From Amycolatopsis japonica (lineage in GTDB: Bacteria > Actinomycetota > Actinomycetes > Mycobacteriales > Pseudonocardiaceae), in contig NZ_CP008953.1 of assembly GCF_000732925.1 (NCBI RefSeq), positions 2,356,001-2,420,000 of the forward strand: a stretch of 64,000 bases of DNA, in the 5' to 3' direction. Made by a program: the position numbers and the translations under genes. Of the stretch, positions 53,079 to 62,061 are shown piece by piece (within the stretch, counting starts at the first letter, position 1; each line of letters starts with the position of its first letter). The notes below the pieces were generated by a model that worked only from the letters and a program-made list of their open reading frames with translations, was not told where the DNA came from and searched no databases.

Positions 53079-54073
53079 GGCGTGCCCGTTCCGGAGCCGA
53101 CCGCGATCAGGGTGGCGTCGTCGTGGGGGTCGCGGTGCCGGTGGGCGAGGTCGGCGGCGAGGAGTGCCGGGACCGGGAGCGGGCCGAGGGGTGCGGCGCC
53201 GCGCCAGCCGGTGCCGATTCCGTCGGTGTGCAGGACGAGGACGTGGTGTTCGGGGAGGTCCACGGTCCCGACGTGGGCGTCCGGCAGGGTGAAACCGACG
53301 ATGCCGGGCATGCTGAGCAGCGGCCGGCTCTGTCCCGGCGTCAGCACCATGCCGCCGATGTTCCCGACGCCGCAGAATTCGAGCAGGCCGCCGGAGATCC
53401 GGGCGAGCGCGACGGCCGCGCCGCGGGTCTGCCGCAGCGACCGGTGCATGGCGGTGAGGTGGTCGCGGAGCGGGCGGCCCGGGTTGCGGCGGAAGACGTC
53501 GATCGCGGCCACCGCCGCGTCGCCGGCGGCGGGGCCGTGGCCGAGGCCGTCCACGACGGCGATGGTCCGGGCGCCGGGCAGATCGGCTAGCGCCAGGCCG
53601 TCGCCGCACCGGTCTTCGCCTTCGCGCGCCAGGCGGACATGAGCGACAGCCGTGGCGTTCGTGCCGGTGATCAGCGTTCGTGCCGCCGCGGTGGTGCCAG
53701 AGCCTGCCGCCGACCGGATCCGGAACTCGGCGGCCAGCCTGCCGACGGCGCCGAGGCCCGTGCCGAGCGTCGCGGTCGTGCTGTGGCCGTCGATGCGCCA
53801 GTGGTCCAGATCGGCCATGCCCGGTCCGGAGTCCGCGGCGTAGATGTCCACGCCGTCCCCGGCGAGGGAGCGGTGGATGAAGACCGTGCCGTCGGTGGCG
53901 TGCTTGTCGATGTTGCCCGCCAGTTCGGAGGCGATGACGGCCGCGCGCTCGGTCAGTACCTCGGGCAGTCCCGTTTCCGCGGCGACCTCCCGGGCGACGC
54001 GCGCTGCCGTGTAGACCGCGCTGATGTGGTCGATGCGGATCTGGCGGGTGAGGTCCGCGACGGTGATGGTCAT
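53075..54073 (-). CDS. Fused RsbT-type ATPase and RsbX-type phosphatase
   Basis: A 332-residue protein with two domains. Residues about 1-135 form a HATPase (ERAAVIASELAGNIDKHAT, AADSGPGMADLDHW, GTGLGAVGRLAAEF). Residues about 160-332 form a PP2C domain of the RsbX type, with IAVVDGLGHGPAAGDAAVAA and DPHDDATLIAVGSG. In Bacillus RsbT and RsbX are separate. A separate RsbT precedes it here, so this may provide the reset phosphatase. Overlaps by four bases on both sides. Confidence 0.92.
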   Translation of the reverse strand: MTITVADLTRQIRIDHISAVYTAARVAREVAAETGLPEVLTERAAVIASELAGNIDKHATDGTVFIHRSLAGDGVDIYAADSGPGMADLDHWRIDGHSTTATLGTGLGAVGRLAAEFRIRSAAGSGTTAAARTLITGTNATAVAHVRLAREGEDRCGDGLALADLPGARTIAVVDGLGHGPAAGDAAVAAIDVFRRNPGRPLRDHLTAMHRSLRQTRGAAVALARISGGLLEFCGVGNIGGMVLTPGQSRPLLSMPGIVGFTLPDAHVGTVDLPEHHVLVLHTDGIGTGWRGAAPLGPLPVPALLAADLAHRHRDPHDDATLIAVGSGTGTP

Positions 54074-54501
54074 GGCTTCCAGCGCACGATCGTGACCGTG
54101 GTACCGCGTCCGGGAGCGGCGTCGATGGTGAACTCGTCGACGAGGCGCCTGGTTCCGCCGAGGCCGTGCCCGAGACCGGCGCCGGTGCTGAACCCGTCGG
54201 CCATGGCCTGCTCGACGTCGGCGATTCCGGGGCCTTCGTCGCGCACGGTCAGCTTCAGGCCGACCCGGCCATTTCGTACGACGGTGATCGTCATCGAGCC
54301 CCCGCCACCATGGATGTAGGCGTTGCGGACCAGCTCACTGGCCGCGGTGACGATTTTCGTCTGGTCGACGATGGAGAAGCCCACCGCGACCGCGCAGGCC
54401 CGCACGGCGTGGCGGGCGGTGAGAAGGTCCTCCTCGGCGCGGACCGCGTGTTCGCGCGCGGGGATGTCGTGCCCGGAACCGGTGAGCTCGTCAGGAAGCA
54501 T
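54070..54501 (-). CDS. rsbT: RsbT switch kinase
   Basis: A 143-residue HATPase protein. KIVTAASELVRNAYIHGGGG forms the N-box and DEGPGIADVEQAM with GLGHGLGGTRRLVDEF the ATP lid. RsbT phosphorylates RsbR and RsbS in the stressosome and then activates RsbU. ATG at 54501 overlaps the RsbS stop. Confidence 0.92.
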   Translation of the reverse strand: MLPDELTGSGHDIPAREHAVRAEEDLLTARHAVRACAVAVGFSIVDQTKIVTAASELVRNAYIHGGGGSMTITVVRNGRVGLKLTVRDEGPGIADVEQAMADGFSTGAGLGHGLGGTRRLVDEFTIDAAPGRGTTVTIVRWKP

Positions 54502-54889
54502 GAGGCGCCTCTTCGGCGGCCTCGGCGGGGCGGCGCCACCCCAGCAGTTCCATGGCCTGTTCGGCGTTGAGCGCGGTCTGGACGCCGGTGAGGCGCAGGC
54601 CGAGTTCGGACAGGGTGATCGCGACCGCGGGGCGCATGCCGGCGACGATCATCCGGGCCCCGAGCAGCCGTCCGGTGGCGGCCAGCTGCATCAGCACTCG
54701 GGCGACGAAGGAATCGATGATCTCCAGCCGGGAGATGTCGAGGATGACCCCGCGGATGCTTTCGTCGGAGATCCGGGTGGTGAGTTCGTCGGTGAACCGC
54801 AACGCGGTGGTGTCGTCCAGGTCGGACAGCAGCCCGCTGATCAGGATGTCGCCGAGCCGCAGGATCGGCAGGCCCGCGTCGGCCGTCAT
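54491..54889 (-). CDS. rsbS: RsbS stressosome scaffold
   Basis: A 132-residue STAS protein. The phosphorylatable Ser is about residue 60, in ISRLEIIDSFVARVL, as in RsbS of Bacillus. It forms the stressosome core with RsbR and holds RsbT. ATG at 54889 overlaps the RsbR stop. Confidence 0.92.
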   Translation of the reverse strand: MTADAGLPILRLGDILISGLLSDLDDTTALRFTDELTTRISDESIRGVILDISRLEIIDSFVARVLMQLAATGRLLGARMIVAGMRPAVAITLSELGLRLTGVQTALNAEQAMELLGWRRPAEAAEEAPHAS

Positions 54890-55803
54890 CCCGTCACCGC
54901 GGCGGTGCGGTCGCCGAGCAGCTCCAGCGCGGCGGCGAGGGCGTCGGCCAGCGAGCCGCGGGTCACGATGTGGGAGAGATCGATGCCGAGCTGGGTGACG
55001 GTCTGCGCGATAGACGGACGGACACCGCTGATCAGGCATTCGGCGCCCATGAGCCGTACCGCACTGACCGTCTGAAGCAGATGCTGCGCCACTGCGGTGT
55101 CCACTGTGGACACGCCGGTGATGTCGATGATCGCCACGCGGGCTTCGTGGGTTTGGATCGCCTCCAGCAGGCTGTTCATCACGACCTGGGTGCGGGCGCT
55201 GTCGAGGGTGCCGATCAGGGGGACGGCCAGCACTTGCCGCCACAGGCGCACCACCGGGGTGGACAGCTCCAGCATCTGCTGATGCTGGCGGCGGATGATC
55301 TCCTCGCGCCCTTCGACGTACACCGAGAAGGTGAGCAGGCTCGCGGCGTCCAAGAGCTGGTTGACCAGCAGTGACACCTCATAGCGCAGCGCCGGGTCCC
55401 CGCTCCGGCGTTCGACCGCGGCCATGGTCGTGTGCTTCAGCGCGAGGATCGCCGTGGCCGTGAGGGCCGGCGCGGTACCCGCACGAGCGCGCCGTTCGGA
55501 AAGCCCGCGCAGGGCGGAGCGGACCGCCTGGTCGCGCTCGATGATCTGGCTCAGCGGCGTCCCGATGGCGAGTGCTTCACGGAGTGCTCCCAGTAGTTCG
55601 GTCGCCTCGCGCCGCAGCGCGGTCTCGTCGAGCCGGGCCGACGAGTCGGCCAGCTGCCATCGGACCCACTCGTCGACCAGCTCGTCTTGGTCTTCACCGA
55701 AGATCCGTGACAGCAGGTCTCGGACGGCGGAGTCGTCCGTCCTCAGCACTGAGGCCTCCCAGGGGCTCCGGGTCGCCGTCCGATATCCAGCAACCGTTGT
55801 CAT
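54886..55803 (-). CDS. RsbR-type stressosome sensor
   Basis: A 305-residue protein with an N-terminal RsbRD-type helical sensor domain (LVDEWVRWQLADSSARLDET, RYEVSLLVNQLLDAASLLT) and a C-terminal STAS domain with two Thr residues at about 233 and 236 (DITGVSTVDTAVAQHL), the usual RsbT targets. First gene of a five-gene set with 4- or more-base overlaps. Its ATG at 55803 lies in the palindrome 55797-55810. Confidence 0.92.
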   Translation of the reverse strand: MTTVAGYRTATRSPWEASVLRTDDSAVRDLLSRIFGEDQDELVDEWVRWQLADSSARLDETALRREATELLGALREALAIGTPLSQIIERDQAVRSALRGLSERRARAGTAPALTATAILALKHTTMAAVERRSGDPALRYEVSLLVNQLLDAASLLTFSVYVEGREEIIRRQHQQMLELSTPVVRLWRQVLAVPLIGTLDSARTQVVMNSLLEAIQTHEARVAIIDITGVSTVDTAVAQHLLQTVSAVRLMGAECLISGVRPSIAQTVTQLGIDLSHIVTRGSLADALAAALELLGDRTAAVTG

Positions 55804-55810
55804 ATGACAA
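55797..55810. promoter_or_regulatory. Perfect 14-bp palindrome across the rsbR start codon
   Basis: TTGTCATATGACAA contains the ATG (minus strand) of the RsbR gene. Proteins bound here could block initiation or transcription. The MarR-type gene just upstream is a candidate. Confidence 0.5.
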
Positions 55811-55852
55811 TAGTTAGCCTACTGGAGAGAACCGGTTGCGCCATACCCGGAT

Positions 55853-56302
55853 CTAGTCGCCTGCCGCGGCCTCACGGAATTCCCGGAGGCCGGTGGCGAG
55901 CGCCGCTCTGGTTTCGGGGGTGAGTTTCGCCAGTACGGCCTGCAGGCTTTCCCGTCGCCGGGCCCGCAGGTCCTGCAGATACGCGCGGCCACGGTCGCTG
56001 AGCCGCAGCGTGATTTCGCGGCGGCTGGCCGAACTGGGGAGCCGTTCGAGGAACCCGACGGCCTCGAGCCGGTCGCACAGGCGACTCACCAGCGGCGGGG
56101 TGGAGCCGAGGACGTCGGCGAGGGCGCGCAGGTTCAGGCCGTCGTGGTGATCGAGCGCCACGACCGCGCGTACCTGGGACGTCGACAGCGGACGCGGTGA
56201 CGCCTCGCGAGCCCGCTCGAACATGATCTCGAGCAGCTCGGCCGTCTCGGTCACGGCCGCCGCCACCGTCTCGGTGCCGGGCGGCTCGGAGGACCGATTC
56301 AC
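55853..56302 (-). CDS. MarR-family regulator
   Basis: A 149-residue MarR protein: winged helix LNLRALADVLGSTPPLVSRL and LERLPSSASRREITLRLSDR. GTG start at 56302. It is 50 bases before the stressosome operon on the same strand and may control it. It is divergent from the phosphatase at 56445. Confidence 0.9.
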   Translation of the reverse strand: MNRSSEPPGTETVAAAVTETAELLEIMFERAREASPRPLSTSQVRAVVALDHHDGLNLRALADVLGSTPPLVSRLCDRLEAVGFLERLPSSASRREITLRLSDRGRAYLQDLRARRRESLQAVLAKLTPETRAALATGLREFREAAAGD

Positions 56303-56444
56303 AGACCCACTCTCGCATCCTTATGCTGAACTGTCAGCTCAGCTCACCGCGGCACGTCCTGCGACCGGTCCGACGGAGCGGTGCGGACTCATTCCCGCGT
56401 GCTCGATCCGAGGGCCGGGTTTCGGGCGAGCGGAAGGCAACCCG

Positions 56445-57659
56445 GTGGACAGATCCTTGGCAGTCGAGCGTGTCCTGCGGGGCGTCCAGCCTCATGCGCT
56501 GCTCGACGGGCTGCGCGCGGCGTTGAGCGAACACTTCGGCGCAGGCGACGTCGAACTGCTGATGGCCGATTACAGCCTCACCGAACTGCGCCGAGTGACC
56601 GTCCTGCCGTACACGACCGAGCCGATGCCGGTCGCCGGCACCGCGGCGGGCGAGGCCTTCACCAGCCAGTCGGCGACATTCGAACCCGGCGAAGACGGTA
56701 TCCGCGCCAACCTCCCGGTCACCGTCCGCGGCGACCGGCTCGGCGTCCTGGCCGTCACACTGCCCGAAGAGCCGGAACCGCCGGTATGGGCCGAACTCGG
56801 CCGGTTCGCCGAGGCGCTCGGGCACGAGGTCTTCGTCGCCGACCGTGACACCGATCTGTACGTGCAGGCCCGCCGCTCGTCCCGGCTGACACTCGCCGCG
56901 GAGATGCAGTGGCAGCTGCTCCCGGGCCGCGCGTGCAGCCGGCCCGAATTCGCACTCGGCGGTCAGCTGGAACCCGCCTACGCCATCTACGGCGACTGCT
57001 TCGACTGGTCGGCCTCCGCCCGCACCTTGGCGGTCACACTGGTCAACGGCATGGGTGAAGGCAGCAGCGCCGCCTTGCTGACCAACCTCGCCGTCAACGC
57101 GCTGCGCAACGCCCGCCGCGCAGGGATTCCCCTCGACGCTCAGGCGGAACTCGCCGACCAGGCCATCTACGCACAGCATCGCGGCCAAGAACACGTCGCC
57201 ACGCTCCTGCTGGAATTCGACCTCGCGACCGGTGAGATCACCGCGGTCGACGCGGGCTCGCCGCGCCTCTGGCGGCTACGCGATGGCAAAGCGGAACGTG
57301 TCCACTTCGACGAACAGCTTCCTCTCGGCACCTTCGAAGACACCCTTTACACCGCCGAAATCCTGCAGGCCCTGCCGGGCGACCGGTTCGTCTTCGTCAG
57401 CGACGGCGTGTACAACGCGGCCGGACCCCACGGAGAACTCTACGGGGATCGCGAACTGAGCCAGGCCATCCTCACGACCGCGGACCTGCCCGCGGCGCAT
57501 GTTCCGAGCGCCGTTCTCGCCGAACTGCACGACCGGCGTCACGGCGGGCTGGCCGCCGACGACGCCATGGTCGTCTGCCTCGACTGGTTCGGCTCGAACC
57601 CCAGCGCCGACGGGGAATCCGACATCGCCTCCGCGGCCACCGGTGAAACATCGGTTTGA
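56445..57659 (+). CDS. SpoIIE/PP2C-type protein with altered metal site
   Basis: A 404-residue protein. An N-terminal GAF-like region (residues 1-130) is followed by a PP2C-like domain. The first metal motif is AIYGDCFDWSASA, and the last GGLAADDAMVVCLDW; but the middle motif, usually D-x-x-G-H-G, is LVNGMGEGSSAALL, with Asn about residue 201 in place of Asp and Glu in place of His. Activity may be reduced or changed. GTG at 56445 follows GGAAGG. Confidence 0.85.
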   Translation: MDRSLAVERVLRGVQPHALLDGLRAALSEHFGAGDVELLMADYSLTELRRVTVLPYTTEPMPVAGTAAGEAFTSQSATFEPGEDGIRANLPVTVRGDRLGVLAVTLPEEPEPPVWAELGRFAEALGHEVFVADRDTDLYVQARRSSRLTLAAEMQWQLLPGRACSRPEFALGGQLEPAYAIYGDCFDWSASARTLAVTLVNGMGEGSSAALLTNLAVNALRNARRAGIPLDAQAELADQAIYAQHRGQEHVATLLLEFDLATGEITAVDAGSPRLWRLRDGKAERVHFDEQLPLGTFEDTLYTAEILQALPGDRFVFVSDGVYNAAGPHGELYGDRELSQAILTTADLPAAHVPSAVLAELHDRRHGGLAADDAMVVCLDWFGSNPSADGESDIASAATGETSV

Positions 57660-57828
57660 TTCTTGTGGCTGGGCCTCGCCGCCTGTGCAAGCAGTCTTGG
57701 TGGCATCGCCGGTCTCACGAACTTGTGCAAAAGATCATGAGCCGGCAGGCACCGACGAGCGCGCGGAATCCGAGCGCGAGGCCGGACGTCAGCGCGTCTT
57801 GCGAAGGCGAGATCGAGCTCCGCGCTCG

Positions 57829-58167
57829 ATGTTCCTGGTGCGTCCGGCATCCAGCTTCGCTTGGGCAGCACGGTCTTTGGTGAGGTGCGGCTATCCGCTG
57901 TGTCCTGTCGACCGGCGCGCGATCCTCGTCCATGTCGAGGTCGAGGAGAAGCATCGACGTCGTGGTGCGGGGCGTGTGCTGGTGAACGCCGCCGTGAAGC
58001 GGGGCGCCGAGTTCGGCTGGTCGATGTTGCCCATTGGGCGCGATCCGGTCGTTGTCGCGTTCTGGGCCCGGGTCGGAGCGGTCGGCCCGGCGAGCCCGCA
58101 TCCGTGTACGCATCAGGGCGAGGCGAAAGTGGTGCCCGCGGAGTCGCGGTGGACGAAGTGGTGGTGA
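57829..58167 (+). pseudogene. GNAT acetyltransferase fragment
   Basis: About 112 codons. HVEVEEKHRRRGAGRVLVNA is a typical GNAT acetyl-CoA loop, and PVVVAFWARVGAVGPASPHP the C-terminal part. The usual N-terminal strands of about 50 residues are missing, and no plausible upstream start gives them. Probably a remnant of an acetyltransferase gene. Confidence 0.55.
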
Positions 58168-58249
58168 CCTGGCGCGGTGCCGGGCTGGCCTAGCGCGTGG
58201 TCAGCACCGGGCGTCGTGTTCGGCGTCTGAGTTGGCGGGTGGCTGGTTT

Positions 58250-59260
58250 CTAGAGCTGCTCGGTGATCCGGTCGCAGGCTTCTCGGTCGAACGGAAGCCC
58301 TGCTCGGCGGAATACCAGCAACGAGTTGCCGATCTGGTAGTTCCAGATCTTGGGGTTGGCGACCATTGCCGTAAGGGTGTCGCGTTGTGCTGACGACAGC
58401 TTGGTTTGTTCGTCGTATGGAGTGTTGAAGGCGGCCAGGAGCAATGGACCCCATGTGGTGTCGAATCCGGTCCAGTCGGCTTGCCGGATGATCGCCTGGG
58501 CTGGTGCCGCGATGCGTTCGAAGTCATCGACTCGGGCGACGACGGCGTCGATGAGTTCGCTGAGCGTGTAGAGGTCAGGCTCGGCGATTCCGCGGTCGGC
58601 CGCGTCGGCCAGTGCGGCGGTGATGATGTTCGTGGCCGTGGCGCTTTCTGCGAGGTTTGGAGCCAGTGCAGCGCAGACGCGCACATCGGTGTCAGGGTCT
58701 GCGAGATACTGCTCGATGTGGTCGCCGAGATCGCCCAGCTGCCGCACCCAGTAGGCACGCTGCTCGGATGGATCAGCGGCCCAGGTGCGAAGGCGTGCGG
58801 CGAGTACGGTCCGCTGATCGGCCAATGCAGACGTCTTGACGTGCGAAACCGCCGCTTGCGCGACCCTCTTCCGCTGGGATTGGTCGGCGTTGTCCAGGAA
58901 GCTGACCACCACAGGGTAGGCGTCCTTGACTACCTGCTGTAGCGGCGCGGCGAACTCAGCGAAATGCTCGGCCTTTGTAGCTTCCGCGGCTGCTTCGGCA
59001 ACCCAGCCGAGGAACTCAAGGAGCGCGTCACGGACTTCTGGTGCGACTTCTTCTCGTGCGAGAAGATGAACGATGAAGCGAGTGGCTGGCGCTGTAGCAG
59101 ACTCGGGGAATCCTTGGTGGAGCACGGCAGTGTCCAGGTGGTCGAGCGCGGCATTCCGTGCGTCGGGGTTCGTGGAAGTGAGCGCTGCCAGGTGCGTAGG
59201 AGTGTCTGTGGCGGGGCCGTAGGCGTGTCTGAGCGATCCCCAGTCGATCTCGTCAAGCAT
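58250..59260 (-). CDS. HEAT-repeat-like helical protein
   Basis: A 336-residue all-helical protein with repeated helical pairs: DALLEFLGWVAEAAAEATKA, QYLADPDTDVRVCAALAPNLA. No enzyme motif, signal or membrane segment is visible. HEAT repeats bind proteins. The gene is in the region with broken genes but appears complete. ATG at 59260. Codon use has more A and T than the neighbouring genes. Confidence 0.8.
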   Translation of the reverse strand: MLDEIDWGSLRHAYGPATDTPTHLAALTSTNPDARNAALDHLDTAVLHQGFPESATAPATRFIVHLLAREEVAPEVRDALLEFLGWVAEAAAEATKAEHFAEFAAPLQQVVKDAYPVVVSFLDNADQSQRKRVAQAAVSHVKTSALADQRTVLAARLRTWAADPSEQRAYWVRQLGDLGDHIEQYLADPDTDVRVCAALAPNLAESATATNIITAALADAADRGIAEPDLYTLSELIDAVVARVDDFERIAAPAQAIIRQADWTGFDTTWGPLLLAAFNTPYDEQTKLSSAQRDTLTAMVANPKIWNYQIGNSLLVFRRAGLPFDREACDRITEQL

Positions 59261-59364
59261 TCACACATGCTTCCATCAGTTGTCGCAGTAGGTCGACCTG
59301 GCTTGTCATCCGTTCTCCCAAGGCTGTGCCCGGCGATCGGCGTCCTGTGGCTGCCGGGACGGCC

Positions 59365-59502
59365 GTGACCAGTCTGCAGAGCTGGTGGCTGAACGGGCGG
59401 TTCCGGGTGGCAGCGGAGGTGCGTGCCGCCGATGGCGATGAGTTCTTGGTGACTCATGCGGGGTTGCCCCTCGCTGGTTGGGAGCGAACACGAACGCGAT
59501 GA
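59365..59502 (+). pseudogene. Metallophosphoesterase fragment
   Basis: A 45-codon frame reads SLQSWWLNGRFRVAAEVRAA and EFLVTHAGLPLAGWERTRTR before a stop. VTHAGL is the C-terminal metal-site motif of bacterial calcineurin-like phosphoesterases. Nothing else of the gene remains. The rest of 59261-59817 holds no supported gene. Confidence 0.45.
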
Positions 59503-59817
59503 GCTGCTTGAGGTGTCGGGCTCCAGGCGTGCTCGCGAGATAGTGGATCATGAGATCTGCCGAGGTGTTACCGGTGACACCCACGGTATGGCGCCGACTT
59601 GTGGATGGGTGTGGCAACAACCGAGGTTGAAGAGACGACATAAGCCTCGCGACTGGACGGTGTTCACTCGGCGTTCATTCGCGGGCTGGAATCATCGCGT
59701 CCAGTTTAGCGTCACGGTGAGGTTGTCAGTGCCCCCAGCGCTTGCCTCGGGTATTGAGGATGATTCCGTGGTGCCGGTGGCCGTGATCGCTGGTGCCGTC
59801 GTTGTATCGTCGGCTGT

Positions 59818-60705
59818 GTGAAAGGGTTCGTCGACGAGACACGACGTCGGCAAGTGATCGACGAGTTACGGCCGCTTCTCCACCGGGTTTCCCTTCCTGC
59901 CGCTGATCTGCGGCTGGATGGAGGCCGGCCTGTGTCGGCTGTGGCGTCCTATCTGGCTGGTCATCCTTATCTGCCCGAAGGCGCGCCGTGGCCGCAATAC
60001 AATGACGTACCGATGTTCTGTGTCGTTCAGATCAACTTCGCCGATGTCGGTCCGTTGCCTGGCTTCCCGTCGACAGGGTTGTTCCAATGGTTCGTCGGTG
60101 CCGACAGCCCGAGTTTCGGTCTCACGCACGGGGAGATGAAAGGGACGCAAGGGTTCGAGGTTCGTTGGTATCCAGACACTGCTGCGCGCTCGGTGGCGTC
60201 GCCGTCGTCGCCGACACCATGGCACATGGTGAGCCAGGATCCCGGCGTGCACGCCCCCTTTAGGCCTGTCGAGGCGCGTGGCGTGAAATTCACAGTCGGC
60301 TGGGCGCTTCCGCAGCTGGCCGAGTTCGACCTTGCCGAGGAAGGGGATCTCGCGAGGCTGGTCCGCGAACTGGCCGTGCTGGGCGGGGAACGCAGTGACC
60401 ACGCAGTGGATCTTTTGCATAACGGATGGAACTTCCATGTCCTCGGCGGTCACGGCTCGTTCGGTGACGACTTCGTCCACGGTAGTTCGCTGGGAGGCAG
60501 TGCCGGCTTCACACAGGAAGACCCACGCGGACGGCGCGCTTATCCCTCGAGCGGTGAGCCTGCTGGTCAGGTCTTGATCACGATCGACGAGGATGTGTAC
60601 GACACTGGATGGGGCGACCACGGCATCGCGCATCTGTTCGGCGACCCCGCTGCCGTAGCCCGAGGCGAGCTGTCGGCGGTGCGCTACTACTGGGACGCCA
60701 CGTGA
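59818..60705 (+). CDS. DUF1963 (YwqG-like) protein
   Basis: A 295-residue protein of the DUF1963 family: SYLAGHPYLPEGAPWPQYND, then FCVVQINFADVGPLPGFPST, FGLTHGEMKGTQGFEVRWYP and the end VLITIDEDVYDTGWGDHGI. Function unknown. GTG start at 59818. A hairpin follows 60 bases after the stop. Confidence 0.85.
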   Translation: MKGFVDETRRRQVIDELRPLLHRVSLPAADLRLDGGRPVSAVASYLAGHPYLPEGAPWPQYNDVPMFCVVQINFADVGPLPGFPSTGLFQWFVGADSPSFGLTHGEMKGTQGFEVRWYPDTAARSVASPSSPTPWHMVSQDPGVHAPFRPVEARGVKFTVGWALPQLAEFDLAEEGDLARLVRELAVLGGERSDHAVDLLHNGWNFHVLGGHGSFGDDFVHGSSLGGSAGFTQEDPRGRRAYPSSGEPAGQVLITIDEDVYDTGWGDHGIAHLFGDPAAVARGELSAVRYYWDAT

Positions 60706-61192
60706 GCGCACCGCCGAGGCCACAACGAACGGCGATCTCCGGCCAGGTGGCGCGGCACGCACCGTGGCAGGCCCCGCGAATCTGACCGCGGGCCTGCCAG
60801 GCTCAACCTTGAGGCGTCGCTCAGTCCGGTCACCGGCCGAGCATCGTGCGTAGCACGTCCTTTTCCCTCGACTGCACGCTCAGGCCCCACCGGAACTTGG
60901 TGTGGATCCAGTGCTTGGCAATCCGCAGTGCGCGCCTGGCCTTGGATATTTGGTCCGGTCGTAGTCACGTGAACATCCGCGATTGCCGATGGGTGGATGA
61001 AGCCGGCGGCATGTTCGGAGAATCCCGGATTTCTCCGGCGGGGCTCTCGGCTGGGGAATGCTCCTTGAGCGATGTGGTCATGTGTTTCGCGCGGCTCGGT
61101 CCTGTGTCCGGCGCGGACGGTCTCTTAGCGTTGGGGGACCACTACGTCGGAACTCGGAGGGAATCCTTGTGGGTGCGCTTAGGTCTCGTTGG
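60706..61192. other. 487-base gap with a terminator hairpin and a minus-strand remnant
   Basis: A hairpin lies at 60766-60798. On the minus strand, codons 60833-60964 read ISKARRALRIAKHWIHTKFR and WGLSVQSREKDVLRTMLGR before a TGA, with high GC at third positions but no start. It may be the end of an old gene. Otherwise I see nothing. Confidence 0.35.
60766..60798. terminator. Hairpin after DUF1963 gene
   Basis: GGCAGGCCCCGCG (60766-60778) pairs with CGCGGGCCTGCC (60787-60798), a 12-bp stem with one bulged C. It lies between the DUF1963 stop and the minus-strand remnant ending at 60830, so it could act for both. Confidence 0.6.
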
Positions 61193-61660
61193 ATGGATCC
61201 TGATCTTGACGCGCTGAGCGAGCTGGCTCGCGCGTTCGTCGAGAAGGATCTACTCGGTGGTCTCGCCGTTCATGTTCGCGATCTGCGGACCGTCCAGGCC
61301 GTCGCTATCGCCCAGATGGACGAGCGGGGACGGGCAGGCCGTACGCTCGCGTCGACCGAGTTGTGCCGTGTTCTGCTGGAGACGCAGCTGACGATGGCCG
61401 AGGGGCCGTGCTGGGACAGCATGCACAGCCGGGAATCGCTCGGGCCGGTCAGATGCGGCTCCGGATATCCGCGGTGGCCACGGTTCGACCGGTATGCCGG
61501 CGAGGCCGGTGTCACCGCGGTCACGGCGATTCCCGTACGCACTCAGAACGCGAAGGCGGGTGTTCTGATGCACGCACGCCGGAGAAACCGGAAGCTGAGA
61601 GACCTAGCGTCGGACATCGCCGAGGGTGACGGCCCCGAGGAACTCAACCCGCCCCGATAA
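61193..61660 (+). CDS. GAF-domain protein, truncated GAF-ANTAR type
   Basis: A 155-residue protein. Its GAF-like domain has AEGPCWDSMHSRESLGPVRC, YPRWPRFDRYAGEAGVTAVT and AIPVRTQNAKAGVLMHARR. In the common actinomycete GAF-ANTAR proteins an RNA-binding ANTAR helix domain of about 60 residues follows; here it is missing. ATG at 61193. It may be a truncated relic or a solitary GAF sensor. Confidence 0.6.
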   Translation: MDPDLDALSELARAFVEKDLLGGLAVHVRDLRTVQAVAIAQMDERGRAGRTLASTELCRVLLETQLTMAEGPCWDSMHSRESLGPVRCGSGYPRWPRFDRYAGEAGVTAVTAIPVRTQNAKAGVLMHARRRNRKLRDLASDIAEGDGPEELNPPR

Positions 61661-61858
61661 GGCCTTGTCGTTGCGAGGCACTCATCGCCGCCCTGCACTC
61701 CGCCTAGCGGTGGACCAGGACCACCGGGCAATGACTCACGTGGCGGCGATCGCGCCGACGGCTCGGACAGGTGCACGAGTGGGCCGGTGCTCGAGATGGC
61801 TGTCGAGATCCGGGCATCGTCAAAGCTGTGAGGAACGGTGAAGAGCGGGTGGAAAAGT

Positions 61859-62061
61859 ATGGCTCAGGGCAGCGTGACGTCGTTCAACAGCGAGAAGGAC
61901 TTTGGCTTCATCGAGCAGGACGGCGGCGGCCCGGATGTGTTCGTTCACTACTCGGAGACCAGGGAAGCGGCTTCAAGTCTCTGGGCGAGGGGCAGCGCGT
62001 GGAGTTCGAGATCGGTCAGGGCCAGAAGGGCCTGCAGGCCCGGCGCGTCACCGCGATCTGA
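61859..62061 (+). pseudogene. Cold-shock protein gene broken by frameshift
   Basis: Starts as a CspA-like protein ([20 protein letters not shown] then [13 protein letters not shown]) and continues in another frame as [20 protein letters not shown] followed by LQARRVTAI and TGA at 62059-62061. One base is missing near 61958. RNP1 is KDFGFI rather than the usual KGFGFI, and the Trp near position 8 is Ser. So the gene is likely inactive. Confidence 0.8.
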
